Assembly: GCA_001306305.2 (NCBI GenBank)
Contig: CP155577.1
Location: 2,897,501 to 2,961,500 of the forward strand
Length of the DNA: 64,000 nt
Direction of reading: 5' to 3'
Origin: Citromicrobium bathyomarinum
Lineage (GTDB): Bacteria; Pseudomonadota; Alphaproteobacteria; Sphingomonadales; Sphingomonadaceae
Position 1 is the stretch's first letter, and every line of letters begins with the position of its first letter. Positions 1-9,359 of the stretch are shown piece by piece. The position numbers were made by a program, and so were the translations under genes. Under the pieces are notes generated by a model. That model saw only the letters and a program-made list of their open reading frames with translations, did not search any database and was not told the origin of the DNA.

Positions 1-46
1 GCGCCGCAGTGGCACCGGCTAGCGAAAACGTGGTCAGTTGGCGCAT
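1..46 (-). CDS. 5' end of a truncated gene, probable exported protein
   Basis: Reading leftward, an ATG at 46 with AGGACA just before it opens a frame MRQLTTFSLAGATAA that runs off the window. A basic start followed by small hydrophobic residues suggests a signal peptide, but only 15 codons are visible. A second in-frame ATG at 64 would add six residues; 46 is preferred for its Shine-Dalgarno. No function can be given. Confidence 0.35.
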   Translation of the reverse strand, partial: MRQLTTFSLAGATAA

Positions 47-183
47 TGTCCTGTTGTCTTTCATGCAATCCGGAGAGAACCCCGGCGCGACCGTGGAATC
101 GGGAATAGGCGGCCAGCCCTGTCATAGGGCTGAACCGCCTTTCCCCCTGTCGCTACGCGAACGTCGCGACGAACTGGCGCGGG

Positions 184-717
184 TCAGATCCGGTTGAGAC
201 CACGGATCCCGCGATAATCGATGTCAACCACCCGGCCGCGACGGATTTCGCAGCTGAACCGGCCGCTGTCGCCGCGACGGTTATAGCCGCGCCGGTCGTA
301 ACCGCGACGCTGGTCGCGATAGCCGCGCGCACCATCGACCTCGATCCGGCCGGTGATGTTCCAGCCACGGCGGGTGTCGCGAACCCGGTTGATGTCGACC
401 ACATTGGCATAGCGATAGCCCGCCCGGCGGGCCTGATTCTCGGCAACGCGGACGCACTTGTTGATCGCGCGGCGCGGGTTGCCGTTGGAACGGTAGTAAT
501 TGTCGCGATAACGGTTGTCGCGATAGCGGTCGCGGTCTCCGGCGGAAGCGATCGCGGCGATCCCGCCGATGATCAGCGCGCCGGCGATGACTTCGCCCGC
601 GCTGATCCCGTCATTGTCGCGGTCGCGATAGCGCTGGGCATCGGCAGGGGCGGCGGTGGTGAAGGCCATGGCGCCCGCGGCAGCGGTGCACAGGGCGGCC
701 TTGGTGAAGCTTTGCAT
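184..717 (-). CDS. Exported Arg/Tyr-rich protein with glycine-zipper-like segment, unknown function
   Basis: A 177-aa protein. Residues 1-27 are a clear signal peptide (MQSFTKAALCTAAAGAMAF, cleavage after AxADA), so the start at 717 is chosen over upstream codons in the same frame. After it comes a small-residue hydrophobic stretch (about residues 37-55, GEVIAGALIIGGIAAIASAG) resembling a glycine zipper or one membrane segment. The rest is rich in Arg, Tyr and Asp (RYRDN-type repeats), with a C-terminal part ending FSCEIRRGRVVDIDYRG. Similar small envelope proteins are common in sphingomonads and are usually hypothetical. It is alone on its strand here, with a 324-nt upstream gap. It is probably periplasmic or outer-membrane associated; no enzymatic motif is visible. 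Confidence 0.75.
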   Translation of the reverse strand: MQSFTKAALCTAAAGAMAFTTAAPADAQRYRDRDNDGISAGEVIAGALIIGGIAAIASAGDRDRYRDNRYRDNYYRSNGNPRRAINKCVRVAENQARRAGYRYANVVDINRVRDTRRGWNITGRIEVDGARGYRDQRRGYDRRGYNRRGDSGRFSCEIRRGRVVDIDYRGIRGLNRI

Positions 718-1041
718 TGTGTGTCTCCTCACTGTGGTGCCGAGCGCCATTGCCCGAACACCAGCTGTTCTAGAGACCACCCGGTGAGGTGTGACTGAAT
801 TGCGGCGAAAGCCATTGTTAATACAAATGGCTCCAAACCTGAACGAGCAGAATTCCGCGGTTTCCTGTGGTTTACCGCTGGTTTTACAACATGATTTGTA
901 TCGGAAACGTCGCCGAGGCCCGTCTCGCAATGCTGCTTCGTTAAGCTTGGTTCAGCAAGCCAAAGCGCCATTTCGACTCGCGATGCGCGCTCGAAACACG
1001 AAGCGGAGCCCGAAGGCCCCGCTTCGCTCGAATTGCCTGCC
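718..1041. other. Intergenic region upstream of the exported protein gene
   Basis: A 324-nt gap between two leftward genes. It holds a hairpin at 1000-1025 (listed separately), a short dyad GCCATT-N9-AATGGC at 811-831 about 95 nt upstream of the 717 start, and relatively A/T-rich sequence around 880-900. No convincing -35/-10 pair and no coding frame with a ribosome binding site was found. Confidence 0.5.
1000..1025 (-). terminator. Hairpin, probable terminator of the S9 peptidase gene
   Basis: On the minus strand GAAGCGGGGCCTTCGGGCTC folds back on CCGCTTC, giving a GC-rich stem with a tight loop 17 nt after the stop codon of the prolyl oligopeptidase. Only a weak T-run (GTGTTT) follows, so termination may be partial. 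Confidence 0.5.
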
Positions 1042-3186
1042 CTACTTCTCGATTTCGAGCCCTGTGAACGCGGCGAGGAAGGCGAGCACGTCGGCCGCTT
1101 CCTCTATCGCCTTGTCGGTCGGCTTGCCCGAACCGTGGCCCGCGCGGGTCTCGATCCGGATCAGCTGCGGCTTGTCGCCCAGGTCCGCCGCCTGCAGCGC
1201 GGCGGTGTACTTGAAGCTGTGGCCCGGAACCACGCGGTCGTCGGTATCGGCGGTGGTCACCAGCAGCGCGGGGTAATCCACGCCCGAACGGATGTTGTGG
1301 TACGGCGAATAGGCGCGCAAAACCTTCCAGTCGGCTTCCTTGCTGGGATAGCCATAATCGTCGACCCAGTAGCGACCGGCGGTGAACTGGTCGAAGCGCA
1401 GCATGTCCATCACGCCGACGGCAGCATTGCCCGCCGCGAACAGATCGGGCCGCTGGTTGGTCACCGCGCCGATCAGCAGGCCGCCGTTCGATCCACCCTG
1501 GATCGCAAGACCATCCTCCGGCGTGATCCCCTGATCGATCAGGTATTCACCTGCAGCGATGAAATCGTCGAACACGTTCTGCTTGTTGTTCAGCCGCCCT
1601 GCATCGTGCCACGCCTTACCGTATTCGCCGCCGCCACGGATGTTGGCGACGACATAGGCACCACCCGATTCGACCCATGCGAGGCGCGAGGGGCTGAAGC
1701 CCGGCGTCAGCGAAATGTTGAACCCGCCATAGCCATAGAGCAGCGTCGGCACGGCCTTCCCGCTCTCGGCCACGGCCTTGCTGCGGACCAGGAACATCGG
1801 CACGCGGGTGCCATCCTTCGAGGTGTAGAACTTCTGTTCGACCACGAAATCATCCGGATCGAAGGAGACTTCGGGCTGGGCCCAGATCGTGCTCTCACCG
1901 CTCGCGACATCATAGCGGTAGATGGTCGTCGGGCGGTTGTAGCTGGAGAAGGCGTAAAACGTCTCGGTCTGCTCCGGGTCGCCGCCGAAGCCGCCCGCGC
2001 TACCGATCCCCGGCAGTGAGACCTCGCCCTGCGGCGTGCCGTCCAGCCCGAACACCTCGATCTTGCTCTTGGCATCGACCAGGTAACTCGCGATCAGCTT
2101 GCCGCCGACCAGCGACACCCCGTCGAGCGTCTGCTCGCTTTCGGGGATCACCGTGCTCCAGCCCTGCTGCGGCGCGGTGACATCCACCGTAACCACCTTC
2201 TTTAGCGGCGCATCATCGTTGGTGACGAAGAAGAACCGGCTGCCGAGGTTGCCGACATAGGAATAGTTGTTCTCGAACCCCGGCACCAAAGTCATCGGGT
2301 CGGCATCGGCGCGCTCCAGATCGATCAGCGTCACTTCGTAGCGATCGTCGGTCCCGCTGGAGCTGGTGACGACCAGCCACCGGCCATCGTCGCTCACCTG
2401 CGCGGTGTGGTTCAGCTCGGGCTGGTCGGGCGTCTCATAGACCAGCGTGTCGGCATCCTGTTCGGTGCCGAGCGTGTGGAAATAGACCTGCTGGTTGGTA
2501 TTGAGCGCCTGGAACGTCTCGCCCTCCCCCGTCGCGGGGAAGCGGCTGTAGTAGAAGCCGCTGCCGTCCTTCGCCCAGTCGAGATTGGAGAACTTCACCC
2601 ATTCGACCGTATCGGGCAGCACCGTGCCGGTGGCGACATCCATCACCTTGACCGTGCGCCAGTCGCTGCCGCCATCCTGGATCGCGTAGAGCAGCTTGGT
2701 GCCATCATCGGTGATCGCGTAATCGGCGAGCGCGGTGGCATCGTCTTCCGACCATTCATTAGGGTCGATCAGCACGCGTGCTTCGCCATCCAGCCCGTCG
2801 CGCACATAGAGCACGCTCTGGTTCTGCAGGCCGTTATTGCGGGTGTAGAAATAGTGCCCGTCCTTGTCGGTCGGCAGGCCGAAGCGCTCGTAATCGGTCA
2901 GCTGCGTGATCCGCTTCTTCAGCACATCGCGCCCAGGCAGCTGAGCGAGGAACGCGTCGGTCACGGCATTCTCGCGCGCGACCCAGTCGGCGACTTCCTG
3001 GTCCTCGCGGACATCGTTCTCCAGCCAGCGATAGGGATCGGCGACCTGCTGGCCGAACTGCTCTTCCACGACATCGCCGGTGCGGGTTTCGGGATAGTCG
3101 GGCGCGGTCAGATCCTGCGCGGCGGCGGGCATCGCGACCGCAACCAGTGCGGTGGCGGCTCCGGTAAGAAGGCTGTTGCGAAGCAT
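1042..3186 (-). CDS. Exported prolyl oligopeptidase family serine peptidase (S9A)
   Basis: A 714-aa protein that should cleave short peptides after proline in the periplasm. The signal peptide (residues 1-20, LVAVAMPAAAQ) fixes the start at 3186; upstream codons in frame fall in the neighbouring gene. The N-terminal motif DPYRWLEND (about 40-48) is typical of S9A beta-propeller enzymes. The C-terminal alpha/beta hydrolase domain carries the nucleophile motif GGSNGG (serine near residue 560), the acid near TADTDDRVVPGHS and the histidine in ETRAGHGSG. Its length matches the roughly 700 aa of the family. It lies 83 nt downstream of a serine hydrolase gene on the same strand and could share its transcript. 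All triad residues are present, so it should be active. Confidence 0.93.
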   Translation of the reverse strand: MLRNSLLTGAATALVAVAMPAAAQDLTAPDYPETRTGDVVEEQFGQQVADPYRWLENDVREDQEVADWVARENAVTDAFLAQLPGRDVLKKRITQLTDYERFGLPTDKDGHYFYTRNNGLQNQSVLYVRDGLDGEARVLIDPNEWSEDDATALADYAITDDGTKLLYAIQDGGSDWRTVKVMDVATGTVLPDTVEWVKFSNLDWAKDGSGFYYSRFPATGEGETFQALNTNQQVYFHTLGTEQDADTLVYETPDQPELNHTAQVSDDGRWLVVTSSSGTDDRYEVTLIDLERADADPMTLVPGFENNYSYVGNLGSRFFFVTNDDAPLKKVVTVDVTAPQQGWSTVIPESEQTLDGVSLVGGKLIASYLVDAKSKIEVFGLDGTPQGEVSLPGIGSAGGFGGDPEQTETFYAFSSYNRPTTIYRYDVASGESTIWAQPEVSFDPDDFVVEQKFYTSKDGTRVPMFLVRSKAVAESGKAVPTLLYGYGGFNISLTPGFSPSRLAWVESGGAYVVANIRGGGEYGKAWHDAGRLNNKQNVFDDFIAAGEYLIDQGITPEDGLAIQGGSNGGLLIGAVTNQRPDLFAAGNAAVGVMDMLRFDQFTAGRYWVDDYGYPSKEADWKVLRAYSPYHNIRSGVDYPALLVTTADTDDRVVPGHSFKYTAALQAADLGDKPQLIRIETRAGHGSGKPTDKAIEEAADVLAFLAAFTGLEIEK

Positions 3187-3269
3187 GGGGTGGCGTCCTC
3201 TCGTTGGTCGGGGAAACTGGTGCAGGATATCTAGTCGATGGCGGGCAGCGTGCAACTCGCTGCGCAGGA

Positions 3270-4706
3270 TCACTCCATCGCGGCGAGCACGTCGCGGGTG
3301 AAGGCGATGATGTCGAACCGGGTGCCGACCGGGTCTTCCCCGCGCCGGACGATCACCACCTCGCGGCTCGGCACCACGACGACATATTGCCCGCGGTTGC
3401 CCATCGCGGCGAAGGTGTCCGGCGGGATACCCTCGCTCTTGTTCATCAGCCACCAGCCCGCGCCATAGCCCAGCTCGCCATCAGGCTGCGGCCCGCTGGG
3501 CGTGGAGACATACTCCCGCCAGTTCTCGGGCAGCAGGCGCTTGCCGCTCTGCGTCACGCCGTCGTCCAGATAGAGCTGGCCGAGCTTCGCCAGATCGTCC
3601 GCGGTCGCCCACACCTGGCTCGACAGGATATAGTCCGTCCCCCAGTCGGTCTCCGCGACCGTGCCGGTCATCCCGATATCGCTGAACAGGTGGGCGGGAT
3701 CATAGGTATCGAACGTATCCTCGATCGCCTTGACCGCCATCAGCGTGTCGTTGTTGGCATAGCGGAACACGGTCCCCGGCTCGTGGAGCAGCGGCCATCC
3801 GGTCGCGCTCTCCGCCACCAGCGCGCCGCCCATGTAGAGCGGGTCGGTCCGATTGCCCGGCGTATCGCTGTACCGGCCCGAGGCCATGCGCAGGAAATTG
3901 TCGATCGTGATGCTCCGCCGCGCGTCCCACCGCCACCGGTCGAAGGCGAGCCCGTCGGTCACCTGCGCATCGCCGCGCTGGACCGCCGCGCCGATCAGCG
4001 TCGCGGCAATGCTCTTGGCGACAGACCAGGTACGCTGGGGCGTGTCCATGCCGAAGCCGGGGGCGTATCGCCCCTGCCCGATCACTCCATCGCCGCCGTC
4101 CCCGTGGCGAAGCACAACGGCGGTGGTTCTCGCGCCCTCGCCATAGTCCGGGGTGAAGGCACGCCCGATCACTTTGTCGAGCGCGCTTGGCGGGGCCTTC
4201 GGCGTCCGCTCACCTGTCTCGACCGCCACGATCGGGATTGTCAGACCAGCGCCACGTCGCGTCGCATCGGCGCTCGCCTGCTCCTCGCCCGGCCGGGGCG
4301 GCACGCGCATTTCCGGCGTGGGAGCCTCCAGCCCGATCGGCGCGAGGCGGCAGCCCTGATCGTGCGAGGCTTCCGCGAAGCGCGGCGGCATGTCGTCCGC
4401 CCAGTCCACCTCGACCAGCGCCACGCGACCTGCGGCATCGGGCAGGATCGAATAGTCGAGATCGCCGATGATGGCGTCGATCCGCGGATAGATGCCGGTC
4501 AGCTCCCACGCCTCGACGCTCTCTGGCGTCCGCTCCGCCCCGTTGCGCTGCGCATTGGCGAGAGCGCTGCACAGGAACAGCGCCTTGTAACCGGCGGCAA
4601 GCGCACGGTCGTAACGCGCATCGAGCTGTTCCTGCGTGGTCGACTGTGCCGCAAGCGAGGCAGGCAGGGCGAGTGCCGCAAGCGCGGCGAGGCTGGTCCG
4701 GATCAT
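3270..4706 (-). CDS. Exported serine hydrolase, class C beta-lactamase / penicillin-binding-like family
   Basis: A 478-aa protein. The start at 4706 gives a signal peptide ending ASLAAQS. The active-site tetrad SVAK (Ser228, Lys231) sits in TWSVAKSIAATLIG, and a YAN motif follows in FRYANNDT, matching the SxxK and YxN of the beta-lactamase/transpeptidase-like fold. The fold occupies roughly residues 170-478; the first 150 residues after the signal are a less conserved extension. Members include esterases, D-aminopeptidases and lactonases as well as AmpC enzymes; the extension and the long gap before SxxK argue against a true AmpC beta-lactamase. Substrate cannot be told from the sequence. It lies between the fasciclin lipoprotein and the S9 peptidase on the same strand. 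Confidence 0.85.
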   Translation of the reverse strand: MIRTSLAALAALALPASLAAQSTTQEQLDARYDRALAAGYKALFLCSALANAQRNGAERTPESVEAWELTGIYPRIDAIIGDLDYSILPDAAGRVALVEVDWADDMPPRFAEASHDQGCRLAPIGLEAPTPEMRVPPRPGEEQASADATRRGAGLTIPIVAVETGERTPKAPPSALDKVIGRAFTPDYGEGARTTAVVLRHGDGGDGVIGQGRYAPGFGMDTPQRTWSVAKSIAATLIGAAVQRGDAQVTDGLAFDRWRWDARRSITIDNFLRMASGRYSDTPGNRTDPLYMGGALVAESATGWPLLHEPGTVFRYANNDTLMAVKAIEDTFDTYDPAHLFSDIGMTGTVAETDWGTDYILSSQVWATADDLAKLGQLYLDDGVTQSGKRLLPENWREYVSTPSGPQPDGELGYGAGWWLMNKSEGIPPDTFAAMGNRGQYVVVVPSREVVIVRRGEDPVGTRFDIIAFTRDVLAAME

Positions 4707-4753
4707 GGCGCGCGAGTGTGCCACAGCAATGCCGAAAGGGAAGCCTGCACACG

Positions 4754-4784
4754 AAAAAGGGGCCGGAGGAATGCCCCCGGCCCC
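4754..4784 (-). terminator. Rho-independent terminator of the fasciclin gene
   Basis: On the minus strand GGGGCCGG pairs with CCGGCCCC around a 10-nt loop and is followed directly by TTTTT. It sits 25 nt past the fasciclin stop codon and overlaps no gene. Confidence 0.85.
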
Positions 4785-4808
4785 TTGTCTCCTGCCTCGC
4801 GGATCGGA

Positions 4809-5366
4809 TCAGTTCTCGGGCGGGATGAAACCGTCGATCACGTAGACCACGCCATTCGACGCCGCTTCCGCGATCTTGGTCAGGTGTGGGGCGTCATCGC
4901 CATCGCCGACGAGGATCTGCCCGTCGATCTTGCGCACCTGGATGGGCTCGTCCGCGACGCTCGCCAATTCGATAGAGCCGCCGTTTTGGTCGAGCGCCCT
5001 GTCCAGATCCTCGCGCGATATCGCACCGACTGCCAGATGGCCGCGCAGAAGCGCGATCACCTCAGGCCTGCCTTCATCGGAGCGAAGCCGCTCCAGATCG
5101 CCCTCGGGCAGCGCAGCGAAGGCCGCGTTGCTCGGCAGGAAGGCGGTATAGGAACCCGCTCCGTCGAAGGGATCTTCCAGACCTGCATTGCCGATCACCT
5201 CGGCAGCGGTCGAAAGGTCGTCGATCCCGGCGATGGTGGCGGCCAGATCTTGCGAGCCTGCCGTGGCAGTGGATTCGACGGGATCGGCCGCCTCGTCTGC
5301 GGCACCGCACCCGGCCAGCATGAGGGAAAGCGCGCCCAGTGCGGGGATGATCGTCTTCTTCATCAT
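4809..5366 (-). CDS. Fasciclin (FAS1) domain lipoprotein
   Basis: A 185-aa lipoprotein. A short signal peptide ends in the lipobox LAGC (LSLMLAGCGAADE), so it should be acylated and anchored in the envelope. The rest is one FAS1 domain: an N-terminal helix (TAAEVIGNAGLEDPF), the H1-like block YTAFLPSNAAFAALP, and a C-terminal end close to NGVVYVIDGFIPPE, the usual ending of the fold. FAS1 proteins are generally adhesive or matrix proteins. Two adjacent ATG codons are possible starts; the first, with GAGG four to five bases upstream, is taken, and a GTG at 5375 is less likely. Its own terminator lies just downstream. Confidence 0.88.
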   Translation of the reverse strand: MMKKTIIPALGALSLMLAGCGAADEAADPVESTATAGSQDLAATIAGIDDLSTAAEVIGNAGLEDPFDGAGSYTAFLPSNAAFAALPEGDLERLRSDEGRPEVIALLRGHLAVGAISREDLDRALDQNGGSIELASVADEPIQVRKIDGQILVGDGDDAPHLTKIAEAASNGVVYVIDGFIPPEN

Positions 5367-5371
5367 TGTCC

Positions 5372-6361
5372 TCACGTCAAAAGATCGATGACCGCAGCGA
5401 CAACGCGGGTCGTGGGGTCGACCTGGTAAACATAGCCGTCGCTGTAGCGATACATCGCATCGGGTCCATCGCGATATCGATCGCGATAGGCGTAAGGCAC
5501 ATTATATGCATCGTACCCCGCAGGCAGGCGCTGGCCGACAGTGATGTCGTCACCCGTCAGAAGTGCGGCAATACCCATGATCGCCTGATCCTTCGGGTCG
5601 ACCGAGAACAGCGTCTGGTCAGCGTAGTAATAGCGGGCGTCCGAGTTGCGCCCGAAATAGTCCGCGTAATAGGTGGGTGCCTGGTACTGATCATAGGCGG
5701 TTGGCCACTGGTTGCCGCTGAAGAGAGCACCGCCAACCAGCGGAACCAGCGCATCGATCACGCCCCCGCGCGAGGGACGGTAGGCGTAGCCGTCGTAATA
5801 CTGCCAGTCGCTGCCCGAAAGCTGCGGATAGGCCGAGCCGTAGTAGCCGCCGAAGCGCTCGCTCCGCAGCTTCTTGGCCTGCCCGGGCGGCTGACAGCCA
5901 TTGTTCTTCTTGGCGAGCCCCGGCGGGCAGAAGCCGCGCAGCGGGCGATCCGTGCGGTCGAACCGGGTGAGCACTTCGCGAGCATCGCCGCCCAGGCGAT
6001 CGGTCACCTCGCGTGCGGCACGATTGGCACCGCGCCGGACCTCGTCCTCGATACGCCGATCGACCCGTCGATCCAGCTCGCGCTCGAGGCGGTCGGTCGG
6101 ATTGCCACGCTGAGCCACCGGAGCCGGGCCCTGTCCGCGCTCGGCCTTGCCGTTGCCCGGCCCGTTTCCGTTGCCCCGCATCGCGGGCGGGCCGCCGCGC
6201 GGGTTGCCCGAATTGCCCTTGCCTGCGCCCGGGCCCTTCCCGGGATTGGCCTTGGCACCCTGGCTATTTCCATTGCCGTTTCCATTCCCGTTGTTCTGGG
6301 CAAGCACGGGCACGGCGAGCGCGAGCGCGAGTGCGCTCGACGCAGCGATTGCAATACGCAT
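5372..6361 (-). CDS. Exported Asn/Gly-rich protein, RcnB/CigR-like
   Basis: A 329-aa protein with a signal peptide (residues 1-21, cleavage before QNNGNG) and an Asn-Gly-Lys-Pro low-complexity stretch to about residue 100. An Arg/Glu-rich helical segment follows, then a motif CPPGLAKKNNGCQPPGQAK, which I associate with RcnB/CigR-type exported proteins. The C-terminal half has two copies of a Tyr-rich unit ending YxVDPxTxxVxxxIxLL. The start at 6361 has GGAGAAACGAC upstream. RcnB itself modulates nickel and cobalt efflux in the enterobacterial periplasm; that role should not be carried over on this resemblance alone. It is the first gene past the alpha operon terminator and should have its own promoter. 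Confidence 0.7.
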   Translation of the reverse strand: MRIAIAASSALALALAVPVLAQNNGNGNGNGNSQGAKANPGKGPGAGKGNSGNPRGGPPAMRGNGNGPGNGKAERGQGPAPVAQRGNPTDRLERELDRRVDRRIEDEVRRGANRAAREVTDRLGGDAREVLTRFDRTDRPLRGFCPPGLAKKNNGCQPPGQAKKLRSERFGGYYGSAYPQLSGSDWQYYDGYAYRPSRGGVIDALVPLVGGALFSGNQWPTAYDQYQAPTYYADYFGRNSDARYYYADQTLFSVDPKDQAIMGIAALLTGDDITVGQRLPAGYDAYNVPYAYRDRYRDGPDAMYRYSDGYVYQVDPTTRVVAAVIDLLT

Positions 6362-6430
6362 GTCGTTTCTCCTTGGTGAGAGAAACCGCGCTTCGCCGAT
6401 TTGGGTTCCGTAAGTGTCGCGGCCCAAAGG

Positions 6431-6463
6431 AAAAGGGCCGCGCGGGTTGCCCCGGCGGCCCTT
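6431..6463 (-). terminator. Terminator of the rpsM-rpsK-rpoA-rplQ operon
   Basis: Minus strand AAGGGCCGC and GCGGCCCTT form a nine-pair stem around a 13-nt loop, followed by TTCCTTT. It begins 25 nt past the rplQ stop codon and closes the alpha operon. Confidence 0.85.
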
Positions 6464-6488
6464 CTCAAACTGGTCTTGCGACCCGCGC

Positions 6489-6911
6489 TTACGCGTCGTC
6501 GTATTCGTCTTCCTCGGTCATCACCGGGCCGGAATCGAGGCCCTTGGCATCTTCGTCGCGATCGACGAATTCGATGATCGCGAGCTGCGCGCTGTCCGAA
6601 GCGCGGTAGCCTGCTTTGACGATACGGGTGTAACCGCCTTCACGGTCCGAATAGCGCTCCGCCAGAACGTCGAACAGCTTCTTCAGCTGGGTTTCGTCCT
6701 GCAGACGGCCCATCGCGAGGCGACGGTTGGAAAGGCCGCCACGCTTGGCCAGCGTGATCAGCTTTTCGATGTAGGGGCGCAGTTCCTTCGCCTTGGGCAG
6801 CGTGGTGACGATCTGCTCGTGCTTGATCAGCGCGGCCGACATGTTGCGGAACATGGCGGTGCGGTGGCCAGACTTGCGACCAAGCTTACGCTGCGAAATA
6901 CCGTGACGCAT
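6489..6911 (-). CDS. rplQ: Large-subunit ribosomal protein L17
   Basis: A 140-aa protein starting [17 protein letters not shown], the hallmark opening of bacterial L17, followed by the conserved [16 protein letters not shown] segment. L17 lies near the exit tunnel of the 50S subunit. The body matches the family's usual 115-140 aa, and the acidic tail ([24 protein letters not shown]) is a short extension. It is the last gene of the alpha operon, 87 nt after rpoA; that gap holds a GGGCCGG/CCGGCCC stem with no T-run. Confidence 0.98.
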   Translation of the reverse strand: MRHGISQRKLGRKSGHRTAMFRNMSAALIKHEQIVTTLPKAKELRPYIEKLITLAKRGGLSNRRLAMGRLQDETQLKKLFDVLAERYSDREGGYTRIVKAGYRASDSAQLAIIEFVDRDEDAKGLDSGPVMTEEDEYDDA

Positions 6912-6998
6912 TATTCAATCCTTCGTTTGTAAGGGGGCCGTACGAGGTACCCCGGTACGGGCCGGAATTGCGGGTCCGGCCCATGCCCGTAAGCGGAG

Positions 6999-8057
6999 TT
7001 AGCCCAGCAGTTCCTGTTCGAGCTTCTTGGCCATTTCCTCGATGTTCTCCGGCGGCCAGCCCGGGATGTCCATCCCGAGGCGCAGGCCCATGCTGGAGAG
7101 TACTTCCTTGATCTCGTTGAGCGACTTGCGGCCGAAGTTCGGCGTGCGCAGCATCTCGGCCTCGGTCTTCTGGACCAGATCGCCGATGTAGATGATGTTG
7201 TCGTTCTTGAGGCAGTTGGCCGAACGCACCGACAGTTCCAGCTCGTCGACCTTCTTGAGGAGGTAACGGTTAAGCTGGTTGGCGTCCGATTCCTGCGGCT
7301 CTGCGGCCATCCCGATCATCGGGCTGGAAGGCTGCGGAATGCCGTCTTCGAAGTGGACGAACAGGGTCAGCTGGTCCTGCAGGATGCGCGCGGCGTAGGC
7401 CACGGCGTCTTCAGGGGTGACGGTGCCGTCGGTTTCGATGGTCAGGTTGAGCTTGTCGTAGTCCAGTTCCTGGCCCACGCGAGCATTCTCGACCTTGTAG
7501 CTCACCTGCTTGATCGGCGAGTAGAGCGAGTCGACCGGGATCAGACCGATCGGCGCATCGGCCGGGCGGTTCTGCACGGCAGGGACGTAGCCCTTGCCGG
7601 TATCCGCGGTCAGTTCCATGTTCAGCGTCGCGCCTTCGTCGAGCTGACAGATCACGAGATCCTTGTTCAGGATCTCGATGTCGCCGGAAACGGCAATGTC
7701 GCCTGCCTTGACGGCCCCCGGACCGGTCGCGGAAAGCTGCAGGCGCTTGGGGCCCTCGCCTTCCATCTTGAGCGCGATCTGCTTCACGTTCAGGACGATG
7801 TCGGTCACATCTTCACGAACGCCAGCGAGGCTGGAGAATTCGTGGAGCACGTTCTCGATCTTGATCGAGGTGATCGCGGCACCCTGAAGCGAGGAGAGCA
7901 GCACGCGGCGCAGGGCATTGCCCAGCGTCAGGCCGAATCCGCGCTCGAGCGGTTCGGCGACGAAGGTTGCCTTGCGCTTCTTGTCGGCGCCGGTGTCCTT
8001 CAATTCGAGCGAGGTGGGCTTTTTCAGTTCCTGCCAGTTCTTGGTGTTGACGGCCAT
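6999..8057 (-). CDS. rpoA: RNA polymerase alpha subunit
   Basis: A 352-aa protein with the two usual domains. The N-terminal dimerisation domain (about 1-240) includes [22 protein letters not shown]. The C-terminal domain (about 265-345) includes [15 protein letters not shown] and the helix-hairpin-helix region [18 protein letters not shown] that contacts promoter UP elements and activators. Length is slightly above the E. coli 329 aa, as usual for alphaproteobacteria. It sits between rpsK (121 nt upstream) and rplQ in the alpha operon. The start [14 protein letters not shown] is typical for alphaproteobacterial RpoA. Confidence 0.99.
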   Translation of the reverse strand: MAVNTKNWQELKKPTSLELKDTGADKKRKATFVAEPLERGFGLTLGNALRRVLLSSLQGAAITSIKIENVLHEFSSLAGVREDVTDIVLNVKQIALKMEGEGPKRLQLSATGPGAVKAGDIAVSGDIEILNKDLVICQLDEGATLNMELTADTGKGYVPAVQNRPADAPIGLIPVDSLYSPIKQVSYKVENARVGQELDYDKLNLTIETDGTVTPEDAVAYAARILQDQLTLFVHFEDGIPQPSSPMIGMAAEPQESDANQLNRYLLKKVDELELSVRSANCLKNDNIIYIGDLVQKTEAEMLRTPNFGRKSLNEIKEVLSSMGLRLGMDIPGWPPENIEEMAKKLEQELLG

Positions 8058-8178
8058 GGATGTCCCCTAGGAATGCAAGATCGGCTGGGGCCGGGCGCTT
8101 CTCGGTGGGGGGAAGAAGCGTGACCGGCCCGGAAAATGTCGGCGGAGGGAACGGCTCCCACCGCCGGGCAGGATCAGG

Positions 8179-8568
8179 TCAGACGCGACGCCGCTTGGAC
8201 GGACGGACCCCGTTATGCGGAATCGGCGTCACATCGCGGATGCTGGTGATGGTAAAGCCCACCGCCTGCAGCGCACGCAGCGCGCTTTCGCGGCCCGAAC
8301 CCGGTCCCTTTACTTCGACTTCCAGCGTGCGGACGCCGTGTTCGGCGGCCTTCTTGCCGGCATCGTCCGCCGCGACCTGTGCGGCGTAGGGAGTCGACTT
8401 GCGGCTGCCCTTGAAGCCCATCATCCCGGCGCTGGACCAGCTGATCGCATTGCCCTGCGCATCGGTGATGGTGATCATGGTGTTGTTGAAGCTGGCGTTG
8501 ACGTGCGCCACGCCGCTGGAGATGTTTTTCCGCTCGCGGCGCCGAATGCGGCCTGGTTCGCGTGCCAT
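8179..8568 (-). CDS. rpsK: Small-subunit ribosomal protein S11
   Basis: A 129-aa protein containing the family's diagnostic blocks: [19 protein letters not shown] near the N-terminus, [17 protein letters not shown] in the centre, and the C-terminal [21 protein letters not shown]11 forms part of the 30S platform with S6, S18 and S21. It lies 62 nt downstream of rpsM and 121 nt upstream of rpoA. Length and start are standard. Confidence 0.99.
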   Translation of the reverse strand: MAREPGRIRRRERKNISSGVAHVNASFNNTMITITDAQGNAISWSSAGMMGFKGSRKSTPYAAQVAADDAGKKAAEHGVRTLEVEVKGPGSGRESALRALQAVGFTITSIRDVTPIPHNGVRPSKRRRV

Positions 8569-8630
8569 TGGATATTCCCCTTAAGGAAAGAAAGACAGAA
8601 GAGAGACGAAGTGAAGCGCTGTTCGCGCGC

Positions 8631-8999
8631 TTACTTCTTCTTGCCGGCGATCGGCTTGGCCTTGCCCTTGCGGGTGCGCGCATTGGTGTGCGTGCGCTGG
8701 CCGCGAACGGGCAGACCGGCGCGATGGCGCAGGCCGCGGTAGGAACGAAGGTCCATCAGACGCTTGATGTTCATCGCGGTCTGACGGCGAAGGTCGCCTT
8801 CCACCGTGTGCTCTTCGTCGATCGTTTCACGGATCCGCAGCACTTCCTCGTCGGTGAGGTCCTGCACGCGGGTCTTGTGATCAATGCCGAGCTTGTCGGC
8901 GATCTCGACGGCCTTGGTCCGGCCGATTCCGTGAATATAGGTAAGCGCAATGATCACGCGCTTGTTGGTGGGGATATTTACCCCGGCAATACGAGCCAC
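8631..8999 (-). CDS. rpsM: Small-subunit ribosomal protein S13
   Basis: A 122-aa protein opening [26 protein letters not shown], typical S13, with the helix-hairpin-helix region up to residue 60 and the basic C-terminal tail [21 protein letters not shown] that reaches the A- and P-site tRNAs. It is the first gene of the alpha operon here and has a near-consensus promoter about 265 nt upstream, rather than being directly fused to the spc operon through adk. Confidence 0.99.
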   Translation of the reverse strand: MARIAGVNIPTNKRVIIALTYIHGIGRTKAVEIADKLGIDHKTRVQDLTDEEVLRIRETIDEEHTVEGDLRRQTAMNIKRLMDLRSYRGLRHRAGLPVRGQRTHTNARTRKGKAKPIAGKKK

Positions 9000-9262
9000 T
9001 TACTTCTCCATGCTCCACAGGGGCTTGGCGATCCGCAACAGCGGTGCACCCCTATCTCATCGCGAGTTTCATCGGTTCGCTGCATCACCGCCATCCGGAC
9101 GGACAAAAACCGGCAGGCGCGAAGACCGGGCCGGTGCTGCAATGATGCAATGAATCGGACGAACGGCGCACATAGGCGTGAGAGCGCATAGCGTCAACAG
9201 CTACGCGCGAATAATCGCGCCGGCCGCGAAAGCGACCATACGCGACCCTGTTCGTGAGACCG

Positions 9263-9291
9263 AATCTAGCCCGTGTGCGGGGCTCTGTCAA
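9263..9291 (-). promoter_or_regulatory. Near-consensus sigma-70 promoter of rpsM-rpsK-rpoA-rplQ
   Basis: Minus strand TTGACA, then exactly 17 nt, then TAGATT. This is the best -35/-10 match seen in the window. It points at rpsM, about 265 nt downstream, and separates the alpha operon from the upstream secY-adk-START genes. Confidence 0.8.
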
Positions 9292-9335
9292 AACCGGCGT
9301 GCGGCAGATGTCCCCCACAACTGCGCGGCACAGCC

Positions 9336-9359
9336 GCCGCTCGGTCGCGACCGAGCGGC
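9336..9359. repeat. Perfect 24-nt palindrome
   Basis: GCCGCTCGGTCG followed by its exact complement CGACCGAGCGGC, 12 nt past the stop of the START-like gene and 45 nt upstream of the alpha operon -35 box. As RNA it would form a 10-pair hairpin; there is no T-run. It may be a weak terminator or a protein-binding site. Confidence 0.7.

Noticed and set aside
811-831. Dyad GCCATTGTTAATACAAATGGC as an operator
   Set aside because: Single copy, 8 of 10 pairs, about 95 nt from the start and no known consensus matched; kept only as a remark.
3204-5429. 741-codon plus-strand frame
   Set aside because: Antisense to the serine hydrolase and fasciclin genes, Arg/His-rich composition, no family resemblance.
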